58,669 nt of DNA from Prasinococcaceae sp. CCMP 1430. Its lineage: Eukaryota > Prasinodermophyta > Palmophyllophyceae > Prasinococcales > Prasinococcaceae. The notes below the pieces were generated by a model. That model worked only from the letters and a program-made list of their open reading frames with translations. It was not told the DNA's origin and did no database searches. Position numbers and translations under genes: made by a program. The stretch lies in NCBI GenBank assembly GCA_013416795.1, contig RQSC01000012.1:1-58669 (forward strand), written 5' to 3'. Below are positions 55,659 through 58,669 of this stretch, piece after piece; the first letter of the stretch is position 1, and each line of letters opens with the position of its first letter.

Positions 55659-57545
55659 CTACTTCTGCGGGCACTTGTAGCCGTCGAAGTTGTCGGCGTC
55701 GAGGCCCTGGCAGGCATCGCAGCAGCAGTCGCCCAGCGTGAAGCAGTACTGGTCGCAGTTGCACTTGGATGCCTGCTCGCACTGCGGGCACGTGCCCCCG
55801 CACCAGGGGTCCGCAAAGTCTGGGCACGCGTCGTTCGGCACGACTGGCTGTTTGGGCTTGGGCTGCGGATCCTCCGGCTCTTTGGCAGGCTCCTGCTGCT
55901 CGGGCGCGTTGGCAGGCTCCTGCTGCTCGGGCGCGTTGGCAGGCTCCTGCTTCTCGGGCTGCTGCTCTTCGGGCTCGGGCTTGGGCTCCTTGGCCTCAGG
56001 CTCGTCGACAGCCTGCTCTTCGATGGTTGTGGGTTCCGCCGGGCACTCGAAGATATCCTGTTCGCCGTTTGCTTGCTTGCCCGCGCAGTCACTGCAGCAG
56101 CAGTCGTCGTAGGCTTCGCAGTGCGTGTCGCAAGAGCAGCTCTCGCGCTCCGCGCAATTGGCGCAGTTCTCGCACAGCCCCTCAGCGACAGCGTCGCACA
56201 AGAAGATAGGTTCGGGAGGTGGGGGCACGGGCACCGGAATGGGCACGGTACCGAAACTGCCAGGCTGCGTATCAGGCTTGGGCGGCGACGCGGGCTGCTG
56301 GGCGGCCTGCTCGGGCTTGGGCTCGGGCTTGGGCTCGGGCTTGGGCTCGGGCTTGGGCTCGGGCTCGGGCTTGGGCTTGGGCTCGGGCTTGGGCTCGGGC
56401 TTGGGCTCGGGCTTGGGCTCGGGTTTCGGTGCCTCTGGCTCCTTCGAGGCCTCGGCCTCCTCCTCGGCCTCCTCGGCCTCCTTCTCGTCGACCTTGTCCT
56501 CCTGTTTCTTGGGCGCGGGCACGGGACTGGGCGCCGGCGCCGGGCCGGGCGCGGGCGCGGGTGCGGGTGCGGGCGCGGGTGCGGGGGCTCCCAGGGCCTG
56601 TGGCCTGAGCTCTGGCGGCAGGCACGCGATTGGCTGCACGACGGTGACTTCTATGAGCCCGTCGTCGCCGCAGCCGTCGTCAACCGCGGCGGTGGAGGCC
56701 TCCGTCGACGAGGAATCTCCCGGCAGGCTCGGAACGGCGAAGCTGTTTGGATGTGTGAGGATTGCGTCGTCGACCTTGATGCACACCTGTGGGAAGGGCA
56801 CGCACGCGCCGCCGCCTTCCGCACCAGTCTCCCAGACGCATCCGTTCGGCAGCGAATCCACTTTGGCGGTGGAGCACTCCGCCTCGGTGGGCGCGGCAGC
56901 GCACTCTGCCGCAGCGGCGGCCGGGTCGTCGGGTGAGACGCCCTCCAGCCAGACCCGCGCGAGGTCCACGGCCCCCTCCGTGCTGTTGACGTCGATCTCG
57001 TCGGCCCCTGTGACGGGCGGGAGCGCGTTGGTGCCGCCGATGAAGCCTGAGACGGCGAAGACGCGCGCGTCGCTGGCGTTGCCCTGCACGTCTACCAGCG
57101 GCCAGGCTTCGAGGGGGCCGCCCTCGAGCCTCTCCACACGGAGGTTTTCGACCCCCACGCGGTGCGTCACGCTGATGGTGGGGTCGCCGGCGCCGAGGCT
57201 GGCGGGGTCGTCGATGGCCTGAATGACCTTGGGTAGAACTGCGGCGTCGACCGAGGGTGCGGCCTCGTGTGGCGGTGCCACGATGCCTAGCTCGAAGCCG
57301 AAGAGCGGTACGCTGTTGCGCACCGAGACGATGCCGCTCGCATCGAGCACGACCGTGGCGACGCAAGCGCCGCCGGTCGGGGACGCAGAGGGCGGGGGCT
57401 GCTCGTCGACGGTCTGCGCAAGGGCGACGGGGACAGTCACGGCGGCAGCTGCAGCCGAGATCGCCGCGAGCGCGGACGCAGTGTTGCGGCGGGCTCCTGT
57501 CGCCCGACGAGCGCGCTCAACGGGTTCCGGCGAGTGCGGCGCCAT
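55659..57545 (-). CDS. Secreted Pro-rich protein with two somatomedin-B-like cysteine domains
   Basis: A 628-residue single-exon frame with the start at 57545 (MAPHSPEPVERARRA). The hydrophobic segment SALAAISAAAAAVTVPVALA followed by Q looks like a signal peptide (cleavage near residue 44). A beta-rich region with scattered cysteines (~60-320) is unrecognised. Then come PAPAPAPAP, an acidic coiled coil (DEKEAEEAEEEAEASKEPE) and KPEPKPEP repeats (~330-425). Two cysteine modules follow: CENCANCAERESCSCDTHCE..DDCCCSDC (~455-485) and CGGTCPQCEQASKCNCDQYC..GDCCCDAC (~585-620). Their CxCDxxC..DCC core is that of somatomedin B domains. They are separated by Glu/Gln/Pro-rich sequence with a tandem EPANAPEQQ. 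A cell wall, scale or mucilage protein is likely. Confidence 0.75.
   Translation of the reverse strand: MAPHSPEPVERARRATGARRNTASALAAISAAAAAVTVPVALAQTVDEQPPPSASPTGGACVATVVLDASGIVSVRNSVPLFGFELGIVAPPHEAAPSVDAAVLPKVIQAIDDPASLGAGDPTISVTHRVGVENLRVERLEGGPLEAWPLVDVQGNASDARVFAVSGFIGGTNALPPVTGADEIDVNSTEGAVDLARVWLEGVSPDDPAAAAAECAAAPTEAECSTAKVDSLPNGCVWETGAEGGGACVPFPQVCIKVDDAILTHPNSFAVPSLPGDSSSTEASTAAVDDGCGDDGLIEVTVVQPIACLPPELRPQALGAPAPAPAPAPAPAPGPAPAPSPVPAPKKQEDKVDEKEAEEAEEEAEASKEPEAPKPEPKPEPKPEPKPEPKPKPEPEPKPEPKPEPKPEPKPEQAAQQPASPPKPDTQPGSFGTVPIPVPVPPPPEPIFLCDAVAEGLCENCANCAERESCSCDTHCEAYDDCCCSDCAGKQANGEQDIFECPAEPTTIEEQAVDEPEAKEPKPEPEEQQPEKQEPANAPEQQEPANAPEQQEPAKEPEDPQPKPKQPVVPNDACPDFADPWCGGTCPQCEQASKCNCDQYCFTLGDCCCDACQGLDADNFDGYKCPQK
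56311..56425 (-). repeat. Hexanucleotide-like repeat encoding PEPKPEP
   Basis: Tandem gggctcgggcttg units (plus-strand reading) make up the KPEP-rich linker of the secreted protein. A second, GC-only repeat (gcgggtgcgggcgcggg) at about 56540-56590 encodes its PAPAPAP run. Confidence 0.85.
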
Positions 57546-58669
57546 GTGGGCTTGTAGCCGCTCGGCAGCGGCAGAGCCGCAGAGAACGCTGCGCGCGCGC
57601 GCCGCGCGATCGATGCGGCAGTCAACCGCTTCGGCCAGAGCGCGGCCTCGCGGCGTGCGCGGCGGAGCGCGCGCGTGCTGTGACCGCCTCGCGCCCGACG
57701 CGCCGGGTGCGGGAGGGAGGGGGGAGGCATCGGCACGCTCGAGCGCGTGCGGACGGGGAGGGGATCACTCCGGATCGGGCGGGCGCGCGCACGCGGCACG
57801 CGCCTGCGCCCCCAGACTCGCCAGACGCGTCGCGCGCACTCGGCCAGGTGGCAACAATTTGAAAATTCGCGCACAATCGCCAACAATTGGCAATGTGCGG
57901 CTGTTCATCGGCCACAAGAGGGCCTACTACCACTCCCGGCAATCAATTGAGATGCGCGCACGCCTCATTACTCGGGTGTCTCGGGTATCGCATGACGCAG
58001 CCCCGAAGAGTCGTTGGCACCGACGCCACGCGCCCCCCGGCGCGGCCCAACGGCTATCGGGTGACGACAGCCCACCCGTCGCTGGTTTTTTCCAGAGGCG
58101 TGGCGTGGCATTCGCGGTCAATTTTGTGCGTCGGGCGGTCGAGGCGGTGCTGCGTTTGGGTCATCGGAGCCGGGTCGCCACACCGGCTCCCACCTCCTCA
58201 CGCGTTTCACACGCGCCTGCTCGGGTGCGAGCCTAAGCCGAGCTGCCCCTTCCTCCGGTGCGGCGCCGCGTGAGCTGCGTGGAGCCTGTGGCCCGCGCGC
58301 GCCCCGCGGGCCCGCACGAATGCGTGCGCAGCAGAGCGCGTTTGCTGGGATGTTTCTTTTTTTTTTTCCGTCCCGTCTCCCGAGGGCGCGCGCGCGCCGC
58401 CGCGTGTACTGTACACGCCCGCGTGCGCGCGACTCGCAAACATACTGTATGGCATCAATTCTTCGCATGAGCCCAAACCCTCATTTCTGGTGGGCGCCCA
58501 GCTGACAAAGACTCGTGAGCAATTCACCTTTCGACGCCGGGCGCACCCTAACTAAGCGTGCGTTTGGGTTCGGGTTCGGGTTCGCGCGGGCGTGCGTGCG
58601 CGGGCAGCGCGGGCCGCTGCCAATTCTGACGCCGAATCCGGGCGGGGCCGCGGCCGCCGCGCGGCCGGC
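57546..58669. other. Intergenic end region, 1.1 kb
   Basis: No gene recognised. Upstream of the secreted-protein start it is GC-rich. Around 57850-57960 it becomes AT-richer (caacaatttgaaaattcgcgc, caacaattggcaatg). A T run (tttctttttttttttcc) lies near 58350, and a short gttcgggttcgggttcg repeat near 58565-58587. Frames on both strands are short and low complexity. Confidence 0.45.

Noticed and set aside
58555-58590. Short gttcgggttcgggttcg repeat at the right end, as a possible telomere
   Set aside because: Only three to four imperfect units, followed by ordinary GC-rich sequence; not a terminal array.

Overview
This is a very GC-rich stretch of eukaryotic nuclear DNA, most likely from a flagellated unicellular alga. 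The main reasons are spliceosomal introns in about a third of the genes and three genes for cilium or basal body proteins (SSNA1/DIP13, an EFHC/Rib72 type DM10 protein, and a TCTE1/DRC5 type LRR protein). Further support comes from at least one protein with a thylakoid-lumen-like presequence, a Pro-rich secreted protein with cysteine-rich domains of wall or scale type, and mitochondrial presequences. A haptophyte (for example a pavlovophyte) would fit, but the lineage cannot be fixed from the sequence alone. Three single N bases (35717, 37379, 40854) mark unresolved points in the assembly.

Layout, left to right: a conflicted edge region with a candidate winged-helix protein (-) and a lumenal protein (+), about 0.2-1.4 kb; a coiled-coil protein (+); a two-pore channel with EF hands (-); a YqaJ-type nuclease (-); the nuclear export receptor CSE1/exportin-2 (+); exocyst Sec5 (-); autophagy protease Atg4 (+); BRCA2 (-); XPC/Rad4 (+); an OTUD6-type deubiquitinase (-); mitochondrial t6A enzyme Qri7/OSGEPL1 (+); SSNA1 (-, four exons); EFHC/Rib72 (+); NatC subunit Naa35/Mak10 (-) with a small overlapping ORF; an Arc1/AIMP1 C-terminal type tRNA-binding protein (+); a DUF2358/SnoaL-like protein (-); a rhodanese (+); DRC5 (-); an AVT-type amino-acid transporter (+); NADH-cytochrome b5 reductase (+, four exons); a small membrane protein (+); ribosomal eS25 (-) and uS4 (+); a Siva-like cysteine-rich protein (+); SNW1/SKIP (-); a Tat-SF1/CUS2-type splicing factor (-); an LYR protein (+); and a secreted somatomedin-B-like protein (-).

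The genes are housekeeping genes of unrelated pathways, packed tightly and mostly alternating in strand, so neighbours are either head-to-head or tail-to-tail. Head-to-head pairs include two DNA-repair genes (BRCA2/XPC), probably two ribosomal protein genes (eS25/uS4), and a splicing factor with an LYR gene whose start codons are only 12 bp apart. Tail-to-tail pairs are separated by as little as 39 bp and usually share a TGTAC/TGTACA/TGTAA element that is a candidate polyadenylation signal. The most unusual proteins are a BRCA2 whose six BRC repeats all carry FxTG in place of FxTA, an XPC with ubiquitin-interacting-like motifs, a K2P-like channel without GYG selectivity filters, and a Tat-SF1 homologue with an N-terminal GYF_2-like domain.

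I saw no CRISPR array, insertion sequence, convincing tRNA or rRNA gene, or organelle DNA. Long open frames opposite most genes are by-products of high GC and were left out.
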